Source: Kosakonia sacchari
Lineage (GTDB): Bacteria > Pseudomonadota > Gammaproteobacteria > Enterobacterales > Enterobacteriaceae
DNA: 64,000 nucleotides
Assembly (NCBI GenBank): GCA_900109485.1
Contig: FOAY01000004.1
Location: 62,001 to 126,000 of the forward strand
Direction: 5' to 3'
The position numbers and the translations under genes were made by a program. Position 1 is the first letter of the stretch. Every line of letters starts with the position of its first letter. The notes beneath the pieces were generated by a model that was not told the origin of the DNA, did no database searches, and was given only the letters and a program-made list of their open reading frames with translations. Below are positions 53,343-61,151 of this stretch, piece by piece.

Positions 53343-55970
53343 TCAGGCGTCGTGCCGGGTTAAACGGATCAGATGTCCCCAGCATGCCCATAAAGGAAGA
53401 AACCACGGCTGCGGGCTGACGTGATGGAGCATGAGATAAAATGAGAGTCGACGGACGCCGTAATCACGCAGCGCCAGGCAGTAACCGCGATACCATTGAG
53501 CGGCATCAACCGGCTCGCCCGTCAGGGTTTCCAGTTGCTGGCGGTGGAATTCCACATGGCTTAGCATCTCCTGCTTGCTGACCGTCACGGGCAAAGTGCA
53601 GGTCAATAATTCGGCCAGATCGCGTTGCGGAATATGCAGCGTCGCCAGCTCCCAGTCCCAGCAGCACAAGCGCAAATCGTCCTCGCGCAGCGCGATATTG
53701 CGCGGATTAAAGTCGTTATGAACCAGCGTGCGCGGCATTGATTCCATCTCCCGCCAGCTTTCCGCGCTGGTATCGAGAAAAGCCAGCCACTCATGCAGCA
53801 GCTCAGCAGAAAACAGTGCCCCATGCTCGCGATGGATAAATTCCGCCGTTTCCTGCCACAGCGGGATCATGCTGCTGATGGCTTGCGCATCAGGGATGAC
53901 AAGGTGGTGAAACGCGCGGGTTAGCGCCGTTTGCTGGCGATACCAGTGGGCGTGAAGTTGGGCAATCCCCGCCAGCGCGGCATTAATATGTTCAGCCTGC
54001 CAGCGAACGCCCTGGGATAAGCTGTTCAGCAGCAACGCGTTCTGCAATCGCTCCTCAATGATGATGCTGTGCGTGGCATCCAGATAAAGGCCGTATAGCT
54101 GTGGGCTATGGCGGGTAAAAGCAGGAACGGTTTGCTGAATAATCTGCGTTTCCCTTTCGCGCGCCTGGCTAAATTCCAGTAGCGGCAGCAGACGTTGCAG
54201 ATGTTGCTCGATACGCGGGTTGCAGCCAGCGGCGACGGTGCGAAGCAGACGGCTAATCGCTTCGTTTTGCGGCTTATTTTTCAGTACCACGTCGATCTTT
54301 GCCCCATCGTCGCGCTGGAGTTGATAGGCAAAAATCCCCATCGGCAGCACATCTTCGTCGCTGCAGTTTGCCGTCAGAATGCTGTCCTGGTTGCCCTGCC
54401 AGGGGACGGCACGGATTTCGACGGGTGGGCGGAAGCCCCAGGCGGGCGTGTAGCAGGCCTGCTGGAAACAGCGCTGTAACGGGTCGCGGTGACTGCCGCC
54501 GGTCGTTCTCTTCCCGCGCTGGCGGCCCAGCGTTTCGTGCGATCGTGCGAATTCATCGCTGGCCAGCGCGCTGAGGGTGGAGATATCCAGCGCCAGGCAA
54601 AAGCCCGCAATGATTTCTGCCAGCCGCGCGCGTCCCTGCTCGCCACGACAGCCCAGCATCTCCAGACACTCCGCCTGATCCGGCAGCCCGGTGCCGCCAC
54701 CAACCGTGCCGATCACCAGCGCGGGCAGCGTAATGCTGCAATAGACGCTATTGTCTGGCATCAGGCGCATCTGCAACTGCGCCAGCGACGATTCGTGGCT
54801 ACAGGCGATATCCTGCCCCAGCGCAGTGAACATGGCCGCAATAACGTTGGCCGCATTGATGTTCAGGCCGGTCATTCCCGCCGCGACTGCGCCTTCACTG
54901 ACAATATGGAACGCGTCAACCAACTGCGCGGGCGCGATGCGCAGCAACGTCCGGCAGGCGGTTTCGGTCAGGCGGGCTTCGGCAATCACCTGCGTGCCGC
55001 GGCCCTGCGCAAAGGTCGCCCACGAGGCTTTTTTATCGCTGGAGAGGTTGCCGTCAATGATAAAGTGCCGGATCGCCAGCAGCGATGGGACGTGGTGCTG
55101 TATCCACTGGCAGGCCTGCCAGGTGCAGGTTGTCGTCATATTCTGACCGGCGGCGTCTGCCGTTTGATAAATAAACGCCAGATGTACTGCATTGCCGATA
55201 ATCTTCGGCGTTATTTCGATGAGCCGCGCATAGCGGGAGTGTCGGGAAATAACTTCGCCGATTTCCCGGCTATGATCTTCAATCCACGCGCAGAACGCGA
55301 GGCAGTCGCGCACGGTGTCGAACGCAAAACGCGGCACCCGCATCATCCGCTGCCCCATCACGTAGGTTGCAACGCCTCCGCTTTGGGTGATAGCGCTGGC
55401 GCCACGGGAAACGGAGGCCACCAGTGCCCCTTCTGTTGTGGCCATCGGCGCATAGAATAAGCCGCTGGCATGTTGCCCGTTAATGTTAAGCGGCCCGGCG
55501 ATACCCACCGGGACTTCAACCGAACCGATAAATCCTTCGAGATTCTTTTTTAATTGCCCGGCCTGCAAGCCGGTAGTGGAAACCCGCTCCAGCGCGTGCC
55601 CGGTGTGCTGGCGCAGCCAGCACAACCGCTTTTGCCGCTCTTTTTCACTCCATGCATAGAGATGCCTTTTCGGCAAGGCGGGTTGTTGCGGGGTACGCAT
55701 TTCCTCAGCGGGCTGGCAGAGTTTCAGTTGCCAGTAGCAGCGCTTATTTTCCTGTGCCGAAAAACAGGTGAATGTTGCCTGCCAGTGACCATTCGGCAAT
55801 GGCTCTTTATGTAATAGCGTCAGCGCCGGCAAATGAATAATTTGCCCATTCAGCGATAACGATACCCCTTGCGGTGAATGGCAGGCATGACATTGCTGTT
55901 CAGTGGCAAACTGAAAAGAGAATTCCGCTGGCCGCAGGGAAACAAGCCTGGCAGTGATATTATTATTCAT
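53343..55970 (-). CDS. HMG-CoA reductase (class I) fused to APH/choline-kinase-like kinase
   Basis: An 875-residue fusion. Residues ~1-95 are a beta-rich N-terminal segment I cannot assign. Residues ~125-495 are a class I HMG-CoA reductase with all four catalytic residues: Glu180 (MATTEGALVAS), Lys313 (SDKKASW), Asp387 (ALGQDIA) and His478 (FARSHETLG). DAAGQNMTT and GTVGGGTGLP are also conserved. Residues ~510-875 are a protein-kinase-like fold: a probable N-lobe lysine in VVLKNKP (Lys564), catalytic loop LVHNDFNPRNIAL (Asp753, Asn758), and WDWE with Asp772. The reductase should form mevalonate with NADPH, and the kinase may phosphorylate it or a later intermediate. HMG-CoA reductase is unusual in Enterobacteriaceae. 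Confidence 0.9.
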   Translation of the reverse strand: MNNNITARLVSLRPAEFSFQFATEQQCHACHSPQGVSLSLNGQIIHLPALTLLHKEPLPNGHWQATFTCFSAQENKRCYWQLKLCQPAEEMRTPQQPALPKRHLYAWSEKERQKRLCWLRQHTGHALERVSTTGLQAGQLKKNLEGFIGSVEVPVGIAGPLNINGQHASGLFYAPMATTEGALVASVSRGASAITQSGGVATYVMGQRMMRVPRFAFDTVRDCLAFCAWIEDHSREIGEVISRHSRYARLIEITPKIIGNAVHLAFIYQTADAAGQNMTTTCTWQACQWIQHHVPSLLAIRHFIIDGNLSSDKKASWATFAQGRGTQVIAEARLTETACRTLLRIAPAQLVDAFHIVSEGAVAAGMTGLNINAANVIAAMFTALGQDIACSHESSLAQLQMRLMPDNSVYCSITLPALVIGTVGGGTGLPDQAECLEMLGCRGEQGRARLAEIIAGFCLALDISTLSALASDEFARSHETLGRQRGKRTTGGSHRDPLQRCFQQACYTPAWGFRPPVEIRAVPWQGNQDSILTANCSDEDVLPMGIFAYQLQRDDGAKIDVVLKNKPQNEAISRLLRTVAAGCNPRIEQHLQRLLPLLEFSQARERETQIIQQTVPAFTRHSPQLYGLYLDATHSIIIEERLQNALLLNSLSQGVRWQAEHINAALAGIAQLHAHWYRQQTALTRAFHHLVIPDAQAISSMIPLWQETAEFIHREHGALFSAELLHEWLAFLDTSAESWREMESMPRTLVHNDFNPRNIALREDDLRLCCWDWELATLHIPQRDLAELLTCTLPVTVSKQEMLSHVEFHRQQLETLTGEPVDAAQWYRGYCLALRDYGVRRLSFYLMLHHVSPQPWFLPLWACWGHLIRLTRHDA

Positions 55971-55996
55971 AGGTGGCGAATAACCTTAATGACCTG

Positions 55997-56917
55997 TTAA
56001 GAAAAACAAATAGAAAAAATACACAGCAAATAACCGATAAACGCCGATAAACCTACCGCGAGTTCATTTCTCTTTCTGTTTGATTGATCGGGCACGGAGA
56101 GAAAATGCAGTAATTGGCCGAGGGTCACCACAACGGAAGCGATATTAATTACGTAGAACCACATCGGTGCGGCTCCGCGAATATGAGTAATAATTGCATA
56201 TTGCGTTAACGCCATGGCAACCAGCAGACAGATAATAAATAAAACCGCCAGCGGTCGGCCCAGCAATTGTGAATAGGTCGTGACTTCCGGGCGATCTTCA
56301 TCCGGGCCTTTACATTTACGCGTAATTTCAAAATTCAGACCGGAGAAAAATGACAGCAGCATCAATAACTGAATCGGGCGATTCAGGGTGATTTCCGGGA
56401 AGGAGAGCGTTGCCAGCCACCAGATGATAAAAGGCATGATCAGCGTATGGGAAACGGCATACACGAAAAAGTGCTTCTTGAGCCATTCAGGAACGAAGAA
56501 CTCCCGCGTCATCAGCAGCGTCCACAGCAGCAGCAATCCCCAACTGGCCAGCATATTGCTCAATCCCGGTGCAAGTAACGCCATGCCTGCCAGTTGCAGG
56601 AAAAGACAGCCCGCGCCGATAAACTTCAAATGTCGCAGGGTAATCAACCCACGTTGTAATACTCTTTCCGGGTGATGAATGCAGTCATCCTGATAATCCT
56701 TATGTTCATCCAGCACCCGTAGCAATAAAAAGAATGAGACAGAGAGTATGCTGCCAATAATAATATGCAACCCACTCATATTGACATCAGGCGCTAAAGC
56801 AACGGTCATCGAAAGAAAATAAATAATCACAAACAGCGGTGCATTTGATAACGGAAAACGTTCTGCGACCCACAGCATAACGCGTGAGAAGAGTGATGAA
56901 TTTACACCATAAGCCAT
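55997..56917 (-). CDS. UbiA-family membrane prenyltransferase
   Basis: A 306-residue protein with about eight or nine membrane helices. The first Asp-rich motif is LRVLDEHKDYQDDCIHHPER (Asp70, Asp74, Asp78), followed by VLQRGLITL. The second is NFEITRKCKGPDEDRPEVTT (Asp206, Asp208). These bind Mg2+-prenyl diphosphate in UbiA enzymes. The acceptor is unknown. The family includes aromatic prenyltransferases and the archaeal enzyme that makes digeranylgeranylglyceryl phosphate. It lies between the permease and the HMG-CoA reductase fusion, with gaps of 20 and 26 bp. Confidence 0.83.
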   Translation of the reverse strand: MAYGVNSSLFSRVMLWVAERFPLSNAPLFVIIYFLSMTVALAPDVNMSGLHIIIGSILSVSFFLLLRVLDEHKDYQDDCIHHPERVLQRGLITLRHLKFIGAGCLFLQLAGMALLAPGLSNMLASWGLLLLWTLLMTREFFVPEWLKKHFFVYAVSHTLIMPFIIWWLATLSFPEITLNRPIQLLMLLSFFSGLNFEITRKCKGPDEDRPEVTTYSQLLGRPLAVLFIICLLVAMALTQYAIITHIRGAAPMWFYVINIASVVVTLGQLLHFLSVPDQSNRKRNELAVGLSAFIGYLLCIFSICFS

Positions 56918-56937
56918 AAAATATACCTCGCCAGAAA

Positions 56938-58062
56938 TTAGCTACTTTTCTTATTAAAAAAGAAGGTCAACGCCATAAAGAGTAGAGTGAGCAGTAAAAG
57001 GAATAATGCTTCCAACCATAAATCAGACAACGAACTGCCCTTCAACATAATTCCCCGCATCAATCTCAGGAAGAATGTGGTGGGCAACATATTGCCGAAT
57101 GCTTTGGCCCATTCCGGCATCCCCTGAAACGGAAACATAAATCCGCTGATCAGTACCGAAGGCAGAAAATAAAAGAAGGTCAGCTGCATTGACTGAAGCT
57201 GTGTGCGGGCAAAAACGGACAGGAAAATACCGATTGCCGTGCTGGCAGAGATAAACAGCAGGATGGTGCTCATCAATGCCCCGTAACTGCCCAGCATCGG
57301 AACATGAAAAATATAGAGGCTAATCAACATGATGATAAAAGACTGGGCAATACTGATCAGAATATAGGGCGTCACCTTGCCAAGAATAAGCTCCAGCGAA
57401 GTCATCGGCGTTGCCCGCAGCGTTTCCATCGTACCGTTCTCTTTTTCCCGCACGATGGCGAGGCCGCTCATTAGCACCAGCGTCATGGTGATGACGATGC
57501 CAAACAGGCCGGGAACGGTGTTGTATTGCGTGATGCTTTCCGGGTTATAAACGCGCTGAATAACAATGTTGATGGGGTTGCTTTGCTGCGCGGAACGCGC
57601 CGGTAAGGTTTGCCGCAGGATCTGTTCCGGCAGGTGCTGCGTGGCAGCAAGCGCACTCATCACCGCCGAGGGATCGGTCGCATCGGCCTGGAGCAGAAAT
57701 TCGCTCTCCTCGCCTCTGACAAGGCGACGGCCAAAATCAGCAGGAATGGAAATAACGAATTTCACTTTACCCTGCTTCAGGGCATCGGTGGCCTGCTGTT
57801 CGCTGCTGTACGCCTGCGAGAAAGCAAAATAGCCGGTGTTGGTCAGCGCGCCGATCGCGTTGCGGCTGTAGGGGCTCTGATCATAATCGACGACGGCGGC
57901 AGGCAGATTGTGCGCATCGGTATTGATGGCATAACCAAACATGAAAACCTGCATTAAGGGAATAATCACGATAAGACCAATGCTGAGTTGGTCGTAGCGA
58001 AGTTCAGAGAACTCTTTGGCGACAATGCCCCACCAGCGGCTGAAGAAGGATGAAAGAATCAC
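56938..58062 (-). CDS. ABC-2 type transporter permease
   Basis: A 374-residue permease of the YhhJ/YbhS type: one N-terminal helix, a large extracytoplasmic domain (~45-175), then five helices. The core segment LVLMSGLAIVREKENGTMETL is typical, as is GFMFPFQGMPEWAKAFGNMLP near the C-terminus. It overlaps the upstream ATPase stop by four bases. Together with the ATPase and the lipoprotein fusion protein it should form an export pump, probably for the product of this cluster. Confidence 0.9.
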   Translation of the reverse strand: MILSSFFSRWWGIVAKEFSELRYDQLSIGLIVIIPLMQVFMFGYAINTDAHNLPAAVVDYDQSPYSRNAIGALTNTGYFAFSQAYSSEQQATDALKQGKVKFVISIPADFGRRLVRGEESEFLLQADATDPSAVMSALAATQHLPEQILRQTLPARSAQQSNPINIVIQRVYNPESITQYNTVPGLFGIVITMTLVLMSGLAIVREKENGTMETLRATPMTSLELILGKVTPYILISIAQSFIIMLISLYIFHVPMLGSYGALMSTILLFISASTAIGIFLSVFARTQLQSMQLTFFYFLPSVLISGFMFPFQGMPEWAKAFGNMLPTTFFLRLMRGIMLKGSSLSDLWLEALFLLLLTLLFMALTFFFNKKSS

Positions 58063-58976
58063 GATCTTTCCTCTGGCGCGGCCTGCCTGAGCAGATGAGA
58101 TAAAATGTCTTCCAGACCGGTCGCCGCAGGCTGTCGCGGATACTCTGCCGCCAGCGTGCGCAGAGTCTGTTCCAGCGCCGCGTTATCTGAGCCGGTGATA
58201 TGTAAAACATTGCCCAGCAGCGTAGTGTAGTCGACGCCCGGCGCGTGCTGTAGCGCGGATTCGAGCTTACTGAGATTGTTGCCGCGGACCTGCCAGGTAA
58301 AAAGCTTTTGTTCGGCGATAATCGCGCTGACCTCGCCTGCGGCCAGCAGCGTGCCCCACGCGATATACGCCAGTTGGTGACAGCGCTCGGCTTCGTCCAT
58401 GTAATGGGTGCTGACAAGGATCGTTACCCCCTGCTGTGCAAGCTGATGCAGGATCTGCCAGAACTCCCGCCGGGCGTTCGGATCAACGCCCGCCGTCGGT
58501 TCATCCAGCAACAGCAGCCTGGGCTGGTGCAGTAACGCGGCGGCAAGCGCGAGACGCTGCTTCCAGCCACCGGAAAGCCCACCCGCACGCTGCTGCTGTC
58601 GCGCCGTCAGATTGAGTTGCTCCATCATGGCCGCCACCCTTCTTTGCGGCGTCGGCAAACCATACAGCCGGGCAATCAGCAGCAGGTTTTCTCGAATGGT
58701 CAGGTTTTCCCACAGCGAGAAGCGCTGCGCCATATAACCCGTCAGGCGTTTTATCTCCGCCTGTTGCGTAAAAAGATCGAAACCGAAGCAGCGGCCGCTG
58801 CCGGAATCCGGTGTAATCAGGCCGCAGAGCATGCGCAGCGTGGTGGTTTTTCCGCTGCCATTGGGTCCCAGGAAGCCATATATCTGGCCCTCGTTTATCG
58901 CGAGCGAAAGGTTTTTTACGACATGCTGCCCGGAAAAGGATTTATTAAGCTGATGAACCTCGATGGCCGCGCTCAT
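58059..58976 (-). CDS. ABC exporter ATP-binding protein
   Basis: A 305-residue ABC ATPase of the drug/lipid-export (DRA/CcmA-like) group. Walker A is GPNGSGKTTTLRMLCGL (~36-52), the signature is GGLSGGWKQRLALAAALL, Walker B is LLLLDEPTAGVDP, and STHYMDEAERC holds the switch His. A single ATPase domain implies it works as a dimer. Its start overlaps the stop of the membrane-fusion gene by four bases and its stop overlaps the permease start by four. Confidence 0.93.
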   Translation of the reverse strand: MSAAIEVHQLNKSFSGQHVVKNLSLAINEGQIYGFLGPNGSGKTTTLRMLCGLITPDSGSGRCFGFDLFTQQAEIKRLTGYMAQRFSLWENLTIRENLLLIARLYGLPTPQRRVAAMMEQLNLTARQQQRAGGLSGGWKQRLALAAALLHQPRLLLLDEPTAGVDPNARREFWQILHQLAQQGVTILVSTHYMDEAERCHQLAYIAWGTLLAAGEVSAIIAEQKLFTWQVRGNNLSKLESALQHAPGVDYTTLLGNVLHITGSDNAALEQTLRTLAAEYPRQPAATGLEDILSHLLRQAAPEERS

Positions 58977-59920
58977 AATTTCACCTCAACAGGCAACCCT
59001 GGCGGTAATTTCTCGGCGGCAAATTGTGAGTCTTCAGGTTGTGCCTCAACCAGAAAAGTCATTTTTTCCCGACGTTCATTGCTGTAAATAATGGGTGGTG
59101 TATATTCTGCCGCCGGTGATATATAGATTACTCTGGCCGCAAACGTCGGAACATTGGCATTAATAATTTCTATACGCTGCCCATACTTAATATGTGCAAG
59201 TTGGGCAACGGAAATAAAAAACCGCACCTTTATATTTCCCGGCGGTAAAAGCGCAATGACCGGGTTGCCTGCCGGAACCCATTCGCCGGGACGATAATAA
59301 ATGTCGGCAACACGACCTCGAGTCAACGCAGTGCGCTGCGTATTACTCAATATCCATCTATTTTTTTCCAGGCTGGCCTGCGCCATGGCCACCCTTGCCG
59401 CCTGGGCATCGTAGCGATCCTGCCTTGCCGGAAGCGCATTCGCCGCAATCCGTTTTTTTATTTCATCCACGGCGGATTTTTTTTGCTGTAAATCGCTGAC
59501 GGCTTTTTCATACTCAAATTCAGCGATGGCTTTACGCTGATACTGTAATTGTTCGCGTCTCGCTTTCGATTGCGCAAGCGAGAGCGCCGCCGCGGCCTGA
59601 TTCAGCTGTGAATGTAAGACATCAATTTCTGCATCACGCAGGCCGCTTTGCATGTCTTTAAGCAGCGCATTCTCGCTCGCAAGCTGCGATAGCGCCTGCT
59701 GGTAGTCCTGCCGCTCTTTGGCGTTATCCAGTGAAAACAGCAGAGCGCTCGCTTCTACCTGCTGGCCTTTTGTGACGGCTACCGTCTGTAATATACCCGA
59801 CGTGGATGAGGCGTAATGCACGTAGTCAGCCTCAATATAGCCATTAATCGTTGGGTTACCGGAATCACATCCGCCAAGAAAAAATAACAGTAAAAAAGAT
59901 ACTATTGCTGCTGGCTTCAT
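58973..59920 (-). CDS. HlyD/YbhG-type membrane-fusion lipoprotein
   Basis: A 315-residue periplasmic adaptor with a lipoprotein signal sequence, lipobox LGGC at residues ~15-18. A biotinyl-lipoyl-like start (GYIEADYVHYASSTSGILQT) is followed by a long coiled-coil region (~70-190, rich in Gln, Ala, Lys and Glu) and a beta-barrel part. It should bridge the ABC pump to an outer-membrane channel such as TolC; no outer-membrane component is encoded nearby. It is the first gene of the operon, preceded by an AT-rich region with an inverted repeat. Confidence 0.88.
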   Translation of the reverse strand: MKPAAIVSFLLLFFLGGCDSGNPTINGYIEADYVHYASSTSGILQTVAVTKGQQVEASALLFSLDNAKERQDYQQALSQLASENALLKDMQSGLRDAEIDVLHSQLNQAAAALSLAQSKARREQLQYQRKAIAEFEYEKAVSDLQQKKSAVDEIKKRIAANALPARQDRYDAQAARVAMAQASLEKNRWILSNTQRTALTRGRVADIYYRPGEWVPAGNPVIALLPPGNIKVRFFISVAQLAHIKYGQRIEIINANVPTFAARVIYISPAAEYTPPIIYSNERREKMTFLVEAQPEDSQFAAEKLPPGLPVEVKL

Positions 59921-60390
59921 GCCTCAAAATCCCTTTTTGATTGAACGACTATCAGAGGCATTCGCTAATTTTTTATAAAAATAGATTAGCGATGCAAATA
60001 CTGATCATGCCGTCATAACGGCCAGCCGATAAAATTTAACTCACGGCGAATATAATCCCGAACAAGAATAGATATCGGTAATCTGATATCGGAAAATTCA
60101 CACTGAAGATGTTCTGCTGCCTCGCAATAAATCCTTTTTTACTATAATGATGGCGTATAAATTAAAGCGTATTTTTTTAAACTATATCCAGATACCCGCC
60201 AGAATAAAAGCGCTCACTCCCTCCTCATCAGGTGGTTGAATCCATTATTTATGACTTTCCGATTTTTCTTTGTGCTGAGGGCAGAGATTTGTCGTTTATT
60301 CATATTACGTTAATATTAACGCAGCGTAATTATGCGTTAATTATTAAGAGGTACCTTGCAAAGGAAAATATCGGACACAGGGATAAAAAA
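59921..60390. promoter_or_regulatory. AT-rich upstream region of the inserted cluster, with candidate operators
   Basis: No gene is supported in this 470-bp stretch, which is visibly AT-rich. CGCTAAT (59963-59969) and ATTAGCG (59985-59991) form an exact inverted repeat around a T/A-rich centre, 43-71 bases upstream of the first gene. Direct repeats GATATCGG sit at 60071 and 60085. A perfect 14-base palindrome CGTTAATATTAACG lies at 60308-60321. These are candidate regulator sites and promoter elements. A 63-codon open frame at 60232 runs into the livF terminator and is not called. Confidence 0.45.
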
Positions 60391-60392
60391 AA

Positions 60393-60414
60393 TGCCGATA
60401 CTCACGTATCGGCA
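60393..60414 (-). terminator. Terminator of the liv operon after livF
   Basis: On the minus strand TGCCGATAC-GTGA-GTATCGGCA is followed by a T run (TTTTTTT). It lies about 20 bases beyond the livF stop and separates liv transcription from the cluster. Confidence 0.88.
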
Positions 60415-60436
60415 TCGGTATGACTACCTGAACATG

Positions 60437-61150
60437 TTAACCGCCCAGATAAGCGCTGCGCACCGCTTCGTTCGCCAGCAGCGCGTCGCCGGTATCTTCC
60501 AGCACCACATGGCCGTTCTCCAGCACGTAACCGCGATCGGCGAGCTTCAGCGCCTGGTTGGCGTTCTGCTCCACCAGGAAAATGGTCATCCCTTCTTTAC
60601 GCAGTTGCTCGATGGTGTCGAAGATTTGCTGAATAATGATGGGCGCCAGGCCCAGCGACGGTTCATCCAGCAGCAGCAAACGCGGCTGGCTCATCAGCGC
60701 GCGGCCAATCGCCAGCATCTGCTGTTCGCCGCCGGACATGGTGCCCGCACGCTGAATACGCCGTTCATGCAGACGCGGGAACAGCGCATAAACCCGCTCA
60801 ATGCGGCTCTGGAACTGTTCACGATCGGCGAAGAAACCGCCCATCGCCAGGTTCTCTTCCACGGTCATTCGTGAAAAGACGCGGCGTCCTTCCGGCACAA
60901 TCGCCACCGCTTCACGCATGATTTTCGCGGTCTGCCAGTCGGTGATCTCTTTGCCGTCAAACATAATGTGTCCGCTGCTCGCGCGCGGATCGCCGCACAG
61001 TGTGCCCAGCAGGGTGGTTTTGCCCGCGCCGTTAGCGCCGATCAGGGTCACGATTTCACCCTGATTAATATGCAGACTGACATCGTGCAGCGCCTGAATC
61101 TTGCCGTAGTGGGCGCTAACTTTGTCAAAAGATAACATCACTTTTTCCAT
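60437..61150 (-). CDS. livF: Branched-chain amino acid ABC transporter ATPase LivF
   Basis: A 237-residue ABC ATPase. Walker A is GANGAGKTTLLGTL, the signature AGTMSGGEQQMLAIGRAL, and Walker B LLLLDEPSLGLAP. With LivG it powers leucine, isoleucine and valine uptake via LivHM. The ATG at 61150 (MEKVMLSFDKV) matches E. coli and begins one base after the livG stop; the longer frame is rejected. It is last in the operon, with a terminator about 20 bases on. Confidence 0.97.
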   Translation of the reverse strand: MEKVMLSFDKVSAHYGKIQALHDVSLHINQGEIVTLIGANGAGKTTLLGTLCGDPRASSGHIMFDGKEITDWQTAKIMREAVAIVPEGRRVFSRMTVEENLAMGGFFADREQFQSRIERVYALFPRLHERRIQRAGTMSGGEQQMLAIGRALMSQPRLLLLDEPSLGLAPIIIQQIFDTIEQLRKEGMTIFLVEQNANQALKLADRGYVLENGHVVLEDTGDALLANEAVRSAYLGG

Positions 61151-61151
61151 C

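Noticed and set aside
54489-55460. 323-codon open frame opposite the HMG-CoA reductase fusion
   Set aside because: Antisense to the catalytic core, which is conserved on the other strand.
46861-59920. Cluster considered as a prophage or transposon
   Set aside because: No integrase, transposase, direct repeats or tRNA boundary is seen at either end; acquisition is inferred only from gene content.
60232-60423. 63-codon open frame upstream of the cluster
   Set aside because: It ends inside the livF terminator, lacks a good ribosome binding site, and has no recognisable features.
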